Assembly (NCBI GenBank): GCA_021795355.1
Contig: JAJYPL010000014.1
Coordinates: 1-34,154 of the forward strand
DNA length: 34,154 nucleotides
Reading direction: 5' to 3'
Source: a bacterium
Lineage (GTDB): Bacteria; SZUA-79; Acidulodesulfobacterales; Acidulodesulfobacteraceae
The position numbers and the translations under genes are program-made. The notes under the pieces were generated by a model. It was not told the DNA's origin. It saw only the letters and a list, made by a program, of their open reading frames with translations, and ran no database searches. Every line of letters begins with the position of its first letter. The first letter of the stretch is position 1. Shown one piece after another: positions 18,837-26,926 of the stretch.

Positions 18837-19244
18837 ATGGCTAAATTTTTCCCGTTTGAATATTTTGAACCGGTTTTCGATCATTCGGTCTGCAACATGA
18901 AAAGGATACGGAGAGAGCTCAGGCTTGCGGAAGATTTAACGGCTATAGATTATGTGTCTATCGTGATTTTAAATATAAAAAAATACAACGGCGATTTTGT
19001 AAAAACATTAAGCGGCGTATTGAGAGACTCCGACGTAGTATCCGTTAAAAACGATTTTGTTTACCTTTTTCTACCCGGAACCGATTTTGAAGGTTCGATG
19101 AATATAATCGGGGATTTTAAAGAATTCTACGAAGATGCTTTTGATTATATTATTTCCTCGACCCTTTTAAAAGATTTAAAAAACGTTGCGGATGTTTTAT
19201 CCGAAATAAACAGACTTGCATTAGATAAAGGCTGGATATTATAA
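18837..19244 (+). CDS. Small protein resembling a minimal, degenerate GGDEF-like fold
   Basis: This 135-residue soluble protein is not recognised with certainty. Its middle part (VSIVILNIKKY... LSGVLRDSDVVSVKNDFVYLFLPGTDFEGSMNIIGDF) follows the order of a diguanylate-cyclase core: a hydrophobic strand ending in a polar turn, an R-x-SD-VV segment, then a strand reading FVYLFLPGTD. The GGDEF loop itself is replaced by KNDFV and the N-terminal half of the domain is missing, so no cyclase activity is expected. A GCGGAGGC Shine-Dalgarno at 18,824-18,831 fixes the ATG; the frame is open further upstream without a ribosome site. It follows the PBP gene by 86 nt. Confidence 0.55.
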   Translation: MAKFFPFEYFEPVFDHSVCNMKRIRRELRLAEDLTAIDYVSIVILNIKKYNGDFVKTLSGVLRDSDVVSVKNDFVYLFLPGTDFEGSMNIIGDFKEFYEDAFDYIISSTLLKDLKNVADVLSEINRLALDKGWIL

Positions 19245-19249
19245 AATAT

Positions 19250-19326
19250 TGTAACGCAATCGTAACAAAAATTTAACGCAATCGTAACATATTTGTCATA
19301 ATCCTGAAACAATTTCTTTTTATAAT
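19250..19326 (+). promoter_or_regulatory. Six-fold 11-bp-phased Pho-box-like array with -10 box, upstream of comM
   Basis: Seven-base half-sites begin at 19,250, 19,261, 19,272, 19,283, 19,294 and 19,305, an exact 11-nt period. They read TGTAACG, CGTAACA, TTTAACG, CGTAACA, TGTCATA and TGAAACA, separated by AT-rich 4-mers. PhoB-family activators bind such 7+4 tandem repeats on one helical face. A TATAAT -10 lies at 19,321-19,326, 9 nt after the last half-site, with no independent -35, the usual geometry of a PhoB-activated promoter. Assignment to PhoB rather than another OmpR-family regulator is inference. Confidence 0.7.
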
Positions 19327-19380
19327 AAATAAGAAGAGTTTTTAATAATTATTTATTCAATAAAAAGAGGTTTTTGGATT

Positions 19381-21009
19381 ATGATAATAGCCTTAAACAG
19401 CGCGACTTTCATCGGGATAGAAGCCGTTCCCGTGAACGTAGAGGTTTTTATATCGGGCGGCATACCGGGCATTATGATAGTAGGGTTGCCTGATGTTTCC
19501 ACTAAAGAGGCAAAGGACAGAGTAAGAGCCGCGATAAAAAATTCCGGCTTTGAATATCCGGTAAAAAAAATAACTATAAACCTTGCTCCCGCCGATATAA
19601 GAAAAGAAGGTCCGATATTCGATCTGCCTCTTGCCGTCGGTATTTTAATTTCCGCAGGACTCCTGAAATGCGCATTAAATCTTAACGACTATATAATAGC
19701 CGGAGAACTGTCTTTAAACGGAAAAATAAAAAAGATTAACGGTATAATCGCCCTTGGAATACTCGCTAAAAAAATAAATAAAAAGTTAATTATTCCTTAT
19801 GAAAATATAAGTGCGGCAAAATTTCTCGGAGTCGATTTTGCGGCGTTCGGCAGTTTAAAAGAATTATGTATGTTTATTTCGGGAGAAACGGCTTATTTTG
19901 AAAGAGAAGAAAAAGAATCGCAGGTTTATTTCAATAATAAGATAAATATAAATTACGAAAATAATGATGAAAATATTTACTTTAAAAATATTATCCAAAA
20001 CGCAAACGCAGTTAAAAAAGAGCGGAGGCAGTATGTCGATTTTTCGGAAATCAAGGGGCAGGAACTTGCTAAAAGAGCCGTTTTAACCGCAGTAGCCGGG
20101 CATCACAACATATTAATGGTCGGATCTCCAGGGAGCGGAAAAACTATGCTTGCGCACAGCATAGAGGGAATACAGCCGGATTTATCGCTTGAGGAATCGT
20201 TGGAGACGTCAAATATATACAGTTTTTCAAATAAAAATAAAAAAAACGGCGGCGAGGAAATCGGGCTTATATTAAGAAGACCTTTTATTGCGGTGCATCA
20301 CACGGTATCCCTTGCGGGATTAATAGGCGGAGGCGGCGGTTTAAACCCTCTGCCGGGCGATATAAGTCTTGCGCATAACGGAGTTCTTTTTATAGACGAA
20401 TTTTCCGAACTTAACAGAAAAACCATAGACGGTTTAAGACAGCCTATGGAAGATAAATATATTAATTTATCGAGGAGCCGTTTTTCTATAATTATGCCCA
20501 GCAATTTTATGCTTGTCGCCGCAATGAATCCCTGTCCTTGCGGTTATTACGGCGACGCAAAGCATGAGTGTAAATGTTCAAGCGCCGAAATTTATAAATT
20601 TTATACCAAAATATCGGGTCCTATTCTCGACAGATTCGACATATTTATAGAGGTTTATCCTGCGGATTTAGACGAATTAACGGTTAAAGCCGATATTCCC
20701 GATTCCGCCGATATTAAAAAATTAGTCGAAAAAACCAGAAATATTCAACTGAGCAGATATAAAAATACCGGTATCAGGTTTAATTCGTCGGTAAAAAGCG
20801 CAGATATAGAAAAGTATTTTAACGCAACGAATGAAGCTCTTAATCTTGCTCAAAACGCCGTAAAAAGATTAAATATTTCGTCGAGAGGCTACTATAGAAT
20901 ATTGCGCGTTTCGAGGACTATAGCCGACCTCGACATGAAAGAAGAAATAGATGCGGATTCCGTATTGGAAGCCTTAAATTACAGAAATACAAAACTTATA
21001 AAAGCGTAA
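19381..21009 (+). CDS. comM: YifB/ComM-family AAA+ ATPase (Mg-chelatase-like)
   Basis: This 542-residue protein is the YifB/ComM family; ComM is a hexameric helicase that promotes branch migration during natural transformation. The N-terminal ChlI-like fold (about residues 1-170, with GLPDVSTKEAKDRVRAA) is followed by the AAA+ module. Walker A is GSPGSGKT near residue 247, Walker B is LFIDEF, and the sensor region is AAMNPCPCGYYGD. The four-cysteine stretch CPCGYYGDAKHECKC is typical. It is slightly longer than the ~505-residue norm because of a loop near residues 175-220. An AAGAGG ribosome site precedes the ATG. It follows the phased Pho-box-like promoter. Confidence 0.92.
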   Translation: MIIALNSATFIGIEAVPVNVEVFISGGIPGIMIVGLPDVSTKEAKDRVRAAIKNSGFEYPVKKITINLAPADIRKEGPIFDLPLAVGILISAGLLKCALNLNDYIIAGELSLNGKIKKINGIIALGILAKKINKKLIIPYENISAAKFLGVDFAAFGSLKELCMFISGETAYFEREEKESQVYFNNKININYENNDENIYFKNIIQNANAVKKERRQYVDFSEIKGQELAKRAVLTAVAGHHNILMVGSPGSGKTMLAHSIEGIQPDLSLEESLETSNIYSFSNKNKKNGGEEIGLILRRPFIAVHHTVSLAGLIGGGGGLNPLPGDISLAHNGVLFIDEFSELNRKTIDGLRQPMEDKYINLSRSRFSIIMPSNFMLVAAMNPCPCGYYGDAKHECKCSSAEIYKFYTKISGPILDRFDIFIEVYPADLDELTVKADIPDSADIKKLVEKTRNIQLSRYKNTGIRFNSSVKSADIEKYFNATNEALNLAQNAVKRLNISSRGYYRILRVSRTIADLDMKEEIDADSVLEALNYRNTKLIKA

Positions 21010-21072
21010 AAGATTATCCAAATTACGATTTAGAAATTTTGATATTTTTTATATATATGCCCAAAATTGCCG

Positions 21073-21207
21073 ATGGAAAAAGTGCCGGATTAATTTTCCG
21101 CAAGCAGCTTCTTTTATAGATACAGGGACAGAATTCAATTCTATCCCTGTAACAAATTGTATAGACTTTTTCGTATGCGGAAAGTAAAATCCGGCACCTT
21201 TTCCTAT
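21073..21207. repeat. Nested inverted-repeat element (REP/MITE-like)
   Basis: An outer imperfect inverted repeat pairs 21,073-21,102 with 21,176-21,207; both arms contain GTGCCGGAT and TTTCCGCA. Centred within it is a second palindrome at 21,122-21,150 (ACAGGGACAGAATT against AATTCTATCCCTGT, one mismatch) of the same family as the element at 4668. The whole is about 135 bp, encodes nothing, and lies between convergent genes. It could be a non-autonomous mobile element or could form a transcription-terminating cruciform or hairpin. Confidence 0.7.
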
Positions 21208-21231
21208 ACGAAAGAGCGCTAAAAAGTCGGT

Positions 21232-21714
21232 TTAATCGAAAATAAATATAGTTTTAGGGTCGGATTCGTATCTGATTTCGTCCACAGGTTCTTTTTTATT
21301 TTTTCCGGCGAATAATTTATTAGCCGCATTAATAACAAGGCCGTTTTTGCCGCCTACGTTTTTATATGCGTGAACTACGCCCGGAGGCACTATAAGCGCT
21401 GAAGGCTTATTTTCTCCGAGAAACAGTATCATTTTATTCATATATGTAGGGGAATCTTTTCTGTTGTCCCACAATATAATTTTAAAATCCGAAGGGCCTA
21501 TAAAGCAAAAATAGTCGGTTTGATATACGTGTTCGTGAGGTCCTCTTTGCACTCCCGGCATTGTTAAAGATATGTAAGACATCTGCGGAAAAACGGATTC
21601 GTCTAATTCGTCGCTCCTGTAAAGTTCCGCAAGCCATCCCCTTTCGTCTATATATTTTTCGATTCTTTTAACCGCTACGTCCTTAATTACCGCTAGTTTT
21701 AATGTAACGTCCAT
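21232..21714 (-). CDS. RmlC-like cupin (dTDP-4-dehydrorhamnose 3,5-epimerase family)
   Basis: This 160-residue protein matches the dTDP-sugar 3,5-epimerase (RmlC) cupin family, acting on nucleotide sugars for surface polysaccharide. The sugar-site histidines are in RGPHEH (H60, H62), and PPGVVHAYKNV is the second conserved block. Its opening, DERGWLAELYRSDEL, fits family members. No rhamnose-pathway neighbours (RmlA, B, D) are present, so its exact substrate is uncertain. It is a stand-alone leftward gene without a Shine-Dalgarno, divergent from the barrel protein gene. Confidence 0.75.
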   Translation of the reverse strand: MDVTLKLAVIKDVAVKRIEKYIDERGWLAELYRSDELDESVFPQMSYISLTMPGVQRGPHEHVYQTDYFCFIGPSDFKIILWDNRKDSPTYMNKMILFLGENKPSALIVPPGVVHAYKNVGGKNGLVINAANKLFAGKNKKEPVDEIRYESDPKTIFIFD

Positions 21715-21815
21715 ATTATTTAACGCTTTATTTTTAATCTTTTTGAGATAAAATTAAAATAGTACGATGCAAAATATTTTTATAATTATCTTATAAAAGT
21801 TTACGGTTTAAATCA

Positions 21816-24131
21816 ATGAAAAACTTTATGAAAGTTTTAACGTTAAGCTCGGCGATAGCCGTTTTTTGTTTATTATGCTGCTCTAACGGCGCATCTGCAG
21901 GAGCGATGAATATTAAAGGTTTATTATGCGGCGGCAAATCCTCTAAGCAGACCGTTAAAATAAATGCCGTTTTTAATCCGAAAACCGAAACTATATCCGG
22001 CAGTGAAATAATTAATTATATCCGGTATAATTTTAAAAAAAAATATGAAGAAAGAAACCGTAAAATAAAAACTTATGTTGAAATAAAAAAATTAGGCGAT
22101 AAATATAAAAATTTCAGAGACATATATATAAAAATTTATCGCAGTTTTTATATTATGCTTTATCCAAACTTTTTTTATAAAAAACCCAAGAATATAAAAG
22201 ATTATGATTTTCATCAGCTTTACCCTTACGATTTTAACAAAGGATATATAAACATAAAAAGTTTATCTTATAATTCGGCAATACATAAATTATATAAATC
22301 TTATAATGTTAAAATTATTTTCAAGACGAAAATTCCCCAGGCGTTCGGCAACTTCGGACATTTTAAAAAAGAAACGGCGGTGAATGCGCCGTTTTATCCG
22401 TATATTTCAGCGGGCAAAAAATTTAACCCCCAAACCGATATTAATTTTAAAATTAATCTTAAAATAAAAGCCGGATATGAAGCGTTTTTTAACGGAAAAA
22501 TTTATAAAAAATATCTTTTTATTCGTAAGAGAACAAATTTTATTTCTTTAATATTCGCAAAAAAATTTAAAATAAGCAGGACGTCTAACAGAAAAACAGG
22601 TTTATCTATAAATTTTTTTCAGCCTTATCCGTATAATTTATACGGGTCAAATAAAAAAATTAACAAGGCGGCATTTCTGTTGGATAAATACAATATGTTG
22701 AAATTAAAAAAAATAAATATAGTTTACGTTCATTTGAGGCGGAGTTTATGGTTAAAGCCGCCTTTATATTCAAAAACTATTTTAATAAGCACGAGGTTCG
22801 GCAATACTTTCCCGAGTTTTTATATATATCAAAAATTAAATATTATAAAAGGATTAATATATTTAAACACGGTTAACTATAAAACATTTATAAACGGAAT
22901 AAGCATTGACGGCGGCAATTCTAAGTACTGCCTGTATTCGCAAAAATTAAAAAAACATACCGCTTTAGAATTCAGAAAATTTTTGAAAAAATACATAAAA
23001 AGCAATCCGAATATAAAAAATATCGTTAAAAATTTTAATTTTATTCAGGGCGTAAATACGGTTATAAATTATCCGATATTTCCTTTATCTTATATATATT
23101 TTACCGATTTTCCGCGCACTCACGGGCTTAAAAACGGAGTATATTATTATAATAACGATTTAAATCTTATAAGCATTGAAAAGATTAAAGAAAAAATTTT
23201 AAGTCAAAAGAAAAACGACTATTATAAATTTTTCCTAAGCGGTACAGGCGGCGATATAAGCCCTGACAGCGGACGTTCCGAAGGCTATCTAAATTTTACC
23301 CTGACGAAAAAACACGGTTATAGAAACGGTATTTTATTTAATATATTTAAAATATATTACGGAAGAGGTATAAGTATAGGTTTTTCGCATCAGCTTGGAA
23401 ATTTTTTTCCTGTTGCCCAGACATACAGGCAGTCGATTTTCGGTTCGGTAAATTTTATGCAGATAAGTCCTTCCGCATCCGGCGATTCGATAATTTATCA
23501 AAATACTAAAAGACTATCGGAATTTACAGTCGGTTACGGCTATAATTCGGTCGATTATAATATTAATCCGCAGTACGGTTCATCGTTTAACTTTACTTAT
23601 AATATAGCCAATTCAAATATATTTTCGCCTTTTTCTTTCAGCCAGTTTATGCTGCAGTATGTAAGAAATTTTAAAATAGATGCGGACGACATAATATCGG
23701 TAAGAGGAATAGGCGTTTTTGCGGACGGAAACGTTCCCGAAGCGCTTGATTATTATTTTGGAGGCATTAACGGCATTATGGGGATACCGGCAAGCGAGCC
23801 TTTCGTCGGAAACGATACCGTAATTGCCGAAACCGATTACGGAAGAAATATTTACCGCGGATTAAACCTAAATTTACTATACAATCTTTTAGATATAACC
23901 GCCGTGACAGGCGACGTAATAGGCGGCGCAGGCAAACTGGGCAATACCGTTCCGGCGGTTATTCATGACGGCGGTATTTACGGTTTCGCGGGATTCGGTT
24001 TGCACTTCAAAACCTACTTTTTCGGGATATATCCGGAAATGTTTAGTTTTTATGCCGCAAAATCATTCGGCAACGGAGTCGGCTCCGAATACGGCGTCAG
24101 ATATTATTTCGGATTGAACCAGCCGTTTTAA
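21816..24131 (+). CDS. Exported M1-peptidase-like scaffold fused to outer-membrane beta-barrel
   Basis: This 771-residue protein starts with a signal peptide (hydrophobic 6-21, likely cut at ASA-GA near residue 28). Residues about 40-240 resemble the N-terminal beta-sandwich of M1 aminopeptidases: VFNPKTETISGSEIINY, then YIMLYPNFF, then FNKGYINIKSL, then AFGNFGHF. About 240-470 loosely follow the M1 catalytic region but contain no HExxH motif. From about 478 to the C-terminal F771, alternating strands and the terminal aromatic (FGLNQPF) indicate a BamA/D15-type outer-membrane barrel, including GGINGIMGIPASE. Family membership of the N-terminal part is my reading of motif order. The gene is very rich in K, N, Y and I. 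I know of no described function. Confidence 0.55.
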   Translation: MKNFMKVLTLSSAIAVFCLLCCSNGASAGAMNIKGLLCGGKSSKQTVKINAVFNPKTETISGSEIINYIRYNFKKKYEERNRKIKTYVEIKKLGDKYKNFRDIYIKIYRSFYIMLYPNFFYKKPKNIKDYDFHQLYPYDFNKGYINIKSLSYNSAIHKLYKSYNVKIIFKTKIPQAFGNFGHFKKETAVNAPFYPYISAGKKFNPQTDINFKINLKIKAGYEAFFNGKIYKKYLFIRKRTNFISLIFAKKFKISRTSNRKTGLSINFFQPYPYNLYGSNKKINKAAFLLDKYNMLKLKKINIVYVHLRRSLWLKPPLYSKTILISTRFGNTFPSFYIYQKLNIIKGLIYLNTVNYKTFINGISIDGGNSKYCLYSQKLKKHTALEFRKFLKKYIKSNPNIKNIVKNFNFIQGVNTVINYPIFPLSYIYFTDFPRTHGLKNGVYYYNNDLNLISIEKIKEKILSQKKNDYYKFFLSGTGGDISPDSGRSEGYLNFTLTKKHGYRNGILFNIFKIYYGRGISIGFSHQLGNFFPVAQTYRQSIFGSVNFMQISPSASGDSIIYQNTKRLSEFTVGYGYNSVDYNINPQYGSSFNFTYNIANSNIFSPFSFSQFMLQYVRNFKIDADDIISVRGIGVFADGNVPEALDYYFGGINGIMGIPASEPFVGNDTVIAETDYGRNIYRGLNLNLLYNLLDITAVTGDVIGGAGKLGNTVPAVIHDGGIYGFAGFGLHFKTYFFGIYPEMFSFYAAKSFGNGVGSEYGVRYYFGLNQPF

Positions 24132-24243
24132 TTAAGCTGTTTTTGTTGTATAATGCTATGATAATTTCGGAATTTAGAACTAAATGAGTATATAAAATCA
24201 TATAAATAAATGTTTAAATGTTTAAGTACAAAGGAGGCATAAA

Positions 24244-24846
24244 TTGGACTTAATAGAAGCCGTTAAAACAAGAAAAAGCATAAGGAAATTCGAACCGGAA
24301 GACGTGGATTTAAATCTGATAAAAAAAATTATCGAAATTTCTATAAATTCGCCGAGCGGGGGAAACGCTCAAAACTGGTTTACATATATAATAAAAAACA
24401 AAGATATTCTTAATAAAATGAGAAGCGAAGTAGAAATCGCATACAAAAACGTAACCGGCAAAGACGCGCCCGGCGTATATGCATTTTTTAACGAAGCGCC
24501 GGTCGTGCTTGCGGTCATGGAGAAGCCGTACGCCGGCAGTCTTGATAAAATACTTGAAAATAACGATAAAAATAAAGACAGGAATTTCGCCAGAAAATTT
24601 ATAGTAAATCCAGGACTTCAGGGCGTATCGAGCTTTATATCCCACATCCTGCTCGTAGCTCACAACGAAGGGCTCGGGGCATGCTGGATGACGGGGCCTT
24701 TAATTGCCAAACCTGAAATAGAAAACATGCTCGGCATTAAAAGCCCCGATAATCTCGTAGCATTGATTCCGGTAGGAAAACCGGTCGAAAGACAGTCTAA
24801 ATCGTCAAGGACGAGCGTCGAAGAAATTATTGAGGTTATACTATAG
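24244..24846 (+). CDS. Nitroreductase-family flavoprotein
   Basis: This 200-residue protein is an FMN-dependent nitroreductase-family oxidoreductase. The opening MDLIEAVKTRKSIRKFEPEDV contains the RxSxRxF phosphate-binding motif. SPSGGNAQNW contacts the flavin, and the HNEGLGACWMTGP block lies near the C-terminus. The physiological substrate is not predictable. It starts at TTG with a strong AAAGGAGGC Shine-Dalgarno (24,229-24,238). It stands alone between the barrel gene and a convergent transporter. Confidence 0.9.
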   Translation: MDLIEAVKTRKSIRKFEPEDVDLNLIKKIIEISINSPSGGNAQNWFTYIIKNKDILNKMRSEVEIAYKNVTGKDAPGVYAFFNEAPVVLAVMEKPYAGSLDKILENNDKNKDRNFARKFIVNPGLQGVSSFISHILLVAHNEGLGACWMTGPLIAKPEIENMLGIKSPDNLVALIPVGKPVERQSKSSRTSVEEIIEVIL

Positions 24847-24875
24847 AATAAAGGATAGACTTTATGTACATTTAA

Positions 24876-26054
24876 TTAAATTGGACATTCTTTAGATTCG
24901 TCCGGCAAGCCCGTTTCCGCCGACAGGCACGGCGCTTTAAACAGGTATCCGTGCCACATGCCGTGAAGCGTTTTTGAAGTGACGATAGTCCAGAATGTCG
25001 CAAGCATAATGACGAAAACGGCTCCTGCTATTCTGAAAAACCCGATACCTGTAATATTATAAAGTATAATTGTCGAGGCTGTATAAACACCAAGCGGGAA
25101 GGTAAATCCCCACCAGCCCATATTAAAAGGCAGGCCCTCCTTTACATATCTTATCGTTAATAATATCGCCATCATAAGCCACCAGAATCCGAATCCCCAT
25201 ATAACCAACCCGCCTATGGGTCCGAATGCGTAAGCGGTCTTTGCATAAATTAAAAGTTTAGTTCCTGTAAATGCTCTCGGAGCGTCGTTTCCCAAAAGAA
25301 GAAGTCCCATGCTTCCCGTGCCTATAGGTCCAAGGGTCAACCATGTAGAAACCGCCATATCTCTGTGAGGCAATTTATGCCAAGCAAGACGCAAAAACAG
25401 TATAACAAGTATTCCGAAAGCTAACGGAACCGAAAATGCCCAGAGGGCATAACCTATTACTATAACGTTTCTTGCCAATGCCGGAGACAGGTGCTGCGCA
25501 AGAAAACCAGCTGAAGCAGCGGCAACTTCTGCCGGAACTATTGGCAGCAGCCATACTGCGGTCATATCTTCTATGCTGTGGGCATGGTGCGTAAACATAT
25601 AGAAAGGGACCATAAGTCCAACCACAAAACATATAAGGACGTCTATCCACCATAAATACATTGCAAAATTAACCATTTTCGGAGCGGCGAAATTTAAAAA
25701 ACCGTTAATAATAGTAACTAATCCCATAGGAATAGCCCCTAAAAACATAGACTGAACCGGATGACTGAATAGCTTTATTGCGGAATTAAAATAAAACGCA
25801 AATCTGCTTATAAATAAAATGCTAAAGATTATAAAAAGAAAAATATTTATTATCCATAAAGTTTTAGCCGCAATTAATAATCCCGCAACATGATATGGAA
25901 AAGCCGCCAGCATAAGAGACAATATTCCGGTACCCATATTCATAGTAAACCAGTTAGGGGTGAATTGTTTTATGAGGTCGCTCGGCTTGTTCATCTGTTT
26001 CAACGGGCGTAAATTACTGACAAACGAGCCGTTTTTTTTCTTATCTCTTTTCAT
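24876..26054 (-). CDS. TDT-family transporter (TehA/Mae1/Ssu1-like)
   Basis: This 392-residue inner-membrane protein has about ten hydrophobic segments. It belongs to the tellurite-resistance/dicarboxylate (TDT) family, with the opening FTPNWFTMNMGTGILSLML characteristic of this group. Members export sulfite (Ssu1), malate (Mae1) or conduct anions (TehA, SLAC1); the substrate here cannot be read from sequence. The HHAHSIEDMTAVWLLPIVP and LTLGPIGTGSMGLLLLGND stretches resemble the sulfite-efflux branch. The start has no Shine-Dalgarno. It is the last core gene before the accessory island. Confidence 0.85.
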   Translation of the reverse strand: MKRDKKKNGSFVSNLRPLKQMNKPSDLIKQFTPNWFTMNMGTGILSLMLAAFPYHVAGLLIAAKTLWIINIFLFIIFSILFISRFAFYFNSAIKLFSHPVQSMFLGAIPMGLVTIINGFLNFAAPKMVNFAMYLWWIDVLICFVVGLMVPFYMFTHHAHSIEDMTAVWLLPIVPAEVAAASAGFLAQHLSPALARNVIVIGYALWAFSVPLAFGILVILFLRLAWHKLPHRDMAVSTWLTLGPIGTGSMGLLLLGNDAPRAFTGTKLLIYAKTAYAFGPIGGLVIWGFGFWWLMMAILLTIRYVKEGLPFNMGWWGFTFPLGVYTASTIILYNITGIGFFRIAGAVFVIMLATFWTIVTSKTLHGMWHGYLFKAPCLSAETGLPDESKECPI

Positions 26055-26455
26055 AGATTTTAAATGAATTAAATGTTAAAATAAGTTATATTGTTTAATT
26101 ATTAAATCAATAAAATATAACGCTTTTTTATTTTTATAAAAACATATATTGAAGCGTTAATTTAAGATATCATTTTTTTTTACGTTATGTCAAGAAAATT
26201 TTAAAATATAATTACGTTATATTTTAAAATAAATTATATGGACTGCGGTTGGATTTTATAAAGCGGAAACAAATGGAACTAAATTAAAGTAAGTTGATTA
26301 AAGGGGAAGAAAAACTAACCTTGCAGGAAAGGATTGCGATAGAACAAAAATACTGCTAAGATATTCAAGAGATAAAAGTCGGGGAAAATACATCGAGACC
26401 GTTTTAAAATTTCATGTTAGTCTTGTCCGATATAATCTAACCAATCTTAATACAA
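26055..26455. other. Non-coding AT-rich DNA with perfect 14-bp inverted repeat
   Basis: No intact gene is visible. A perfect 14-bp inverted repeat (ATTTTAAAATATAA at 26,198-26,211 against 26,217-26,230, 5-nt loop) and a shorter AACGCTT/AAGCGTT pair (26,119-26,125 with 26,152-26,158) stand out. Either could be an operator or a weak terminator. A possible transposase scrap lies in the right third (26,294-26,407). Confidence 0.5.
26294..26407 (+). pseudogene. Possible fragment of an IS30-type transposase N-terminus
   Basis: One frame reads KLTLQERIAIEQKYC, a stop, then DIQEIKVGENTSRPF and another stop. This resembles the IS30-family opening (xLTLxERxxIExxL followed by an HTH with an EI...STI pattern). 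The resemblance is short and the frame is broken, so the call is tentative. Confidence 0.25.
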
Positions 26456-26540
26456 TGGTGCGTCCAGCAGGATGAGCGCAAACGGCATGCGTTTGCATGC
26501 TGGACTACGTCCGAACCTGCGACCCACAGCTTAGAATGCT
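26456..26540 (-). other. Interrupted 3' fragment of tRNA-Arg(UCU), candidate attachment-site remnant
   Basis: Positions 26,456-26,473 and 26,512-26,540 match the copy at 27,633-27,683 from the CCA end through the anticodon loop. Between them, in the T loop, about 38 nt have replaced one base. The insert builds a hairpin: GTCCAGCA (26,462-26,469) pairs with TGCTGGAC (26,498-26,505), and GCAAACG (26,478-26,484) pairs with CGTTTGC (26,490-26,496). Past the anticodon loop the sequence diverges. It cannot be a functional tRNA. Confidence 0.75.
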
Positions 26541-26683
26541 AATTAAATCAAATTAACAAATCTAATAATAACAAGCAATGACAGACAGACGCTTACTTTT
26601 CACACTTCTATATTTTACCTTAAATTATCCTATATTATGCCTTTTTTTAGAAAAAACTTTACCGAAACTTTACCGCAAAAAAA

Positions 26684-26923
26684 TTATTTCGATAACGCTT
26701 TATAAAATTCCTTTTTCGATATTCCTGCTTGTCTTGCCGTATAAGAAATCAAATCCTGACTAAAAGGAGATTTAGGATAATCGACCGTTACTTTATAAAA
26801 TTTATCGGTTTCCTTTACCCATTGCTCGTGGGAAGTTCCTTTTTTATCTCTAAGGATAAATCCAAGATTCTTTAATATCTGGGTTACTTCTTTATATGTT
26901 AGCGGCGGGTATTCCTTGCTCAT
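26684..26923 (-). CDS. HicA-family toxin (first module)
   Basis: This 79-residue protein is a HicA-like mRNA interferase with a double-stranded-RNA-binding-like fold. The catalytic histidine is H32 in GTSHEQWV, and the C-terminal KVTVDYPKSPFSQDLISY with QAGISKKEFYKAL fits this HicA subgroup. It follows hicB by 3 nt, antitoxin first, and is presumably driven by the promoter at 27,272-27,300. A degenerate tRNA-Arg fragment lies about 140 nt beyond its stop. Confidence 0.8.
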   Translation of the reverse strand: MSKEYPPLTYKEVTQILKNLGFILRDKKGTSHEQWVKETDKFYKVTVDYPKSPFSQDLISYTARQAGISKKEFYKALSK

Positions 26924-26926
26924 CTA

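Noticed and set aside
19250-19315. Short-period repeats considered as a CRISPR or tandem repeat
   Set aside because: The 11-nt period with 7-nt half-sites, a -10 box and position before a gene fit a regulator-binding array; no spacers exist.
21816-24131. Barrel protein as the TpsB partner of the TPS exoprotein
   Set aside because: It lacks visible POTRA domains, has an M1-like N-terminal region, and lies 8 kb away on the other side of the island.
24310-24663. 117-codon minus-strand frame within the nitroreductase gene
   Set aside because: The plus-strand nitroreductase has clear family motifs; the antisense frame has none.
26578-26763. Small plus-strand open frame
   Set aside because: It overlaps hicA antisense, starts without a ribosome site and is of low-complexity hydrophobic content.
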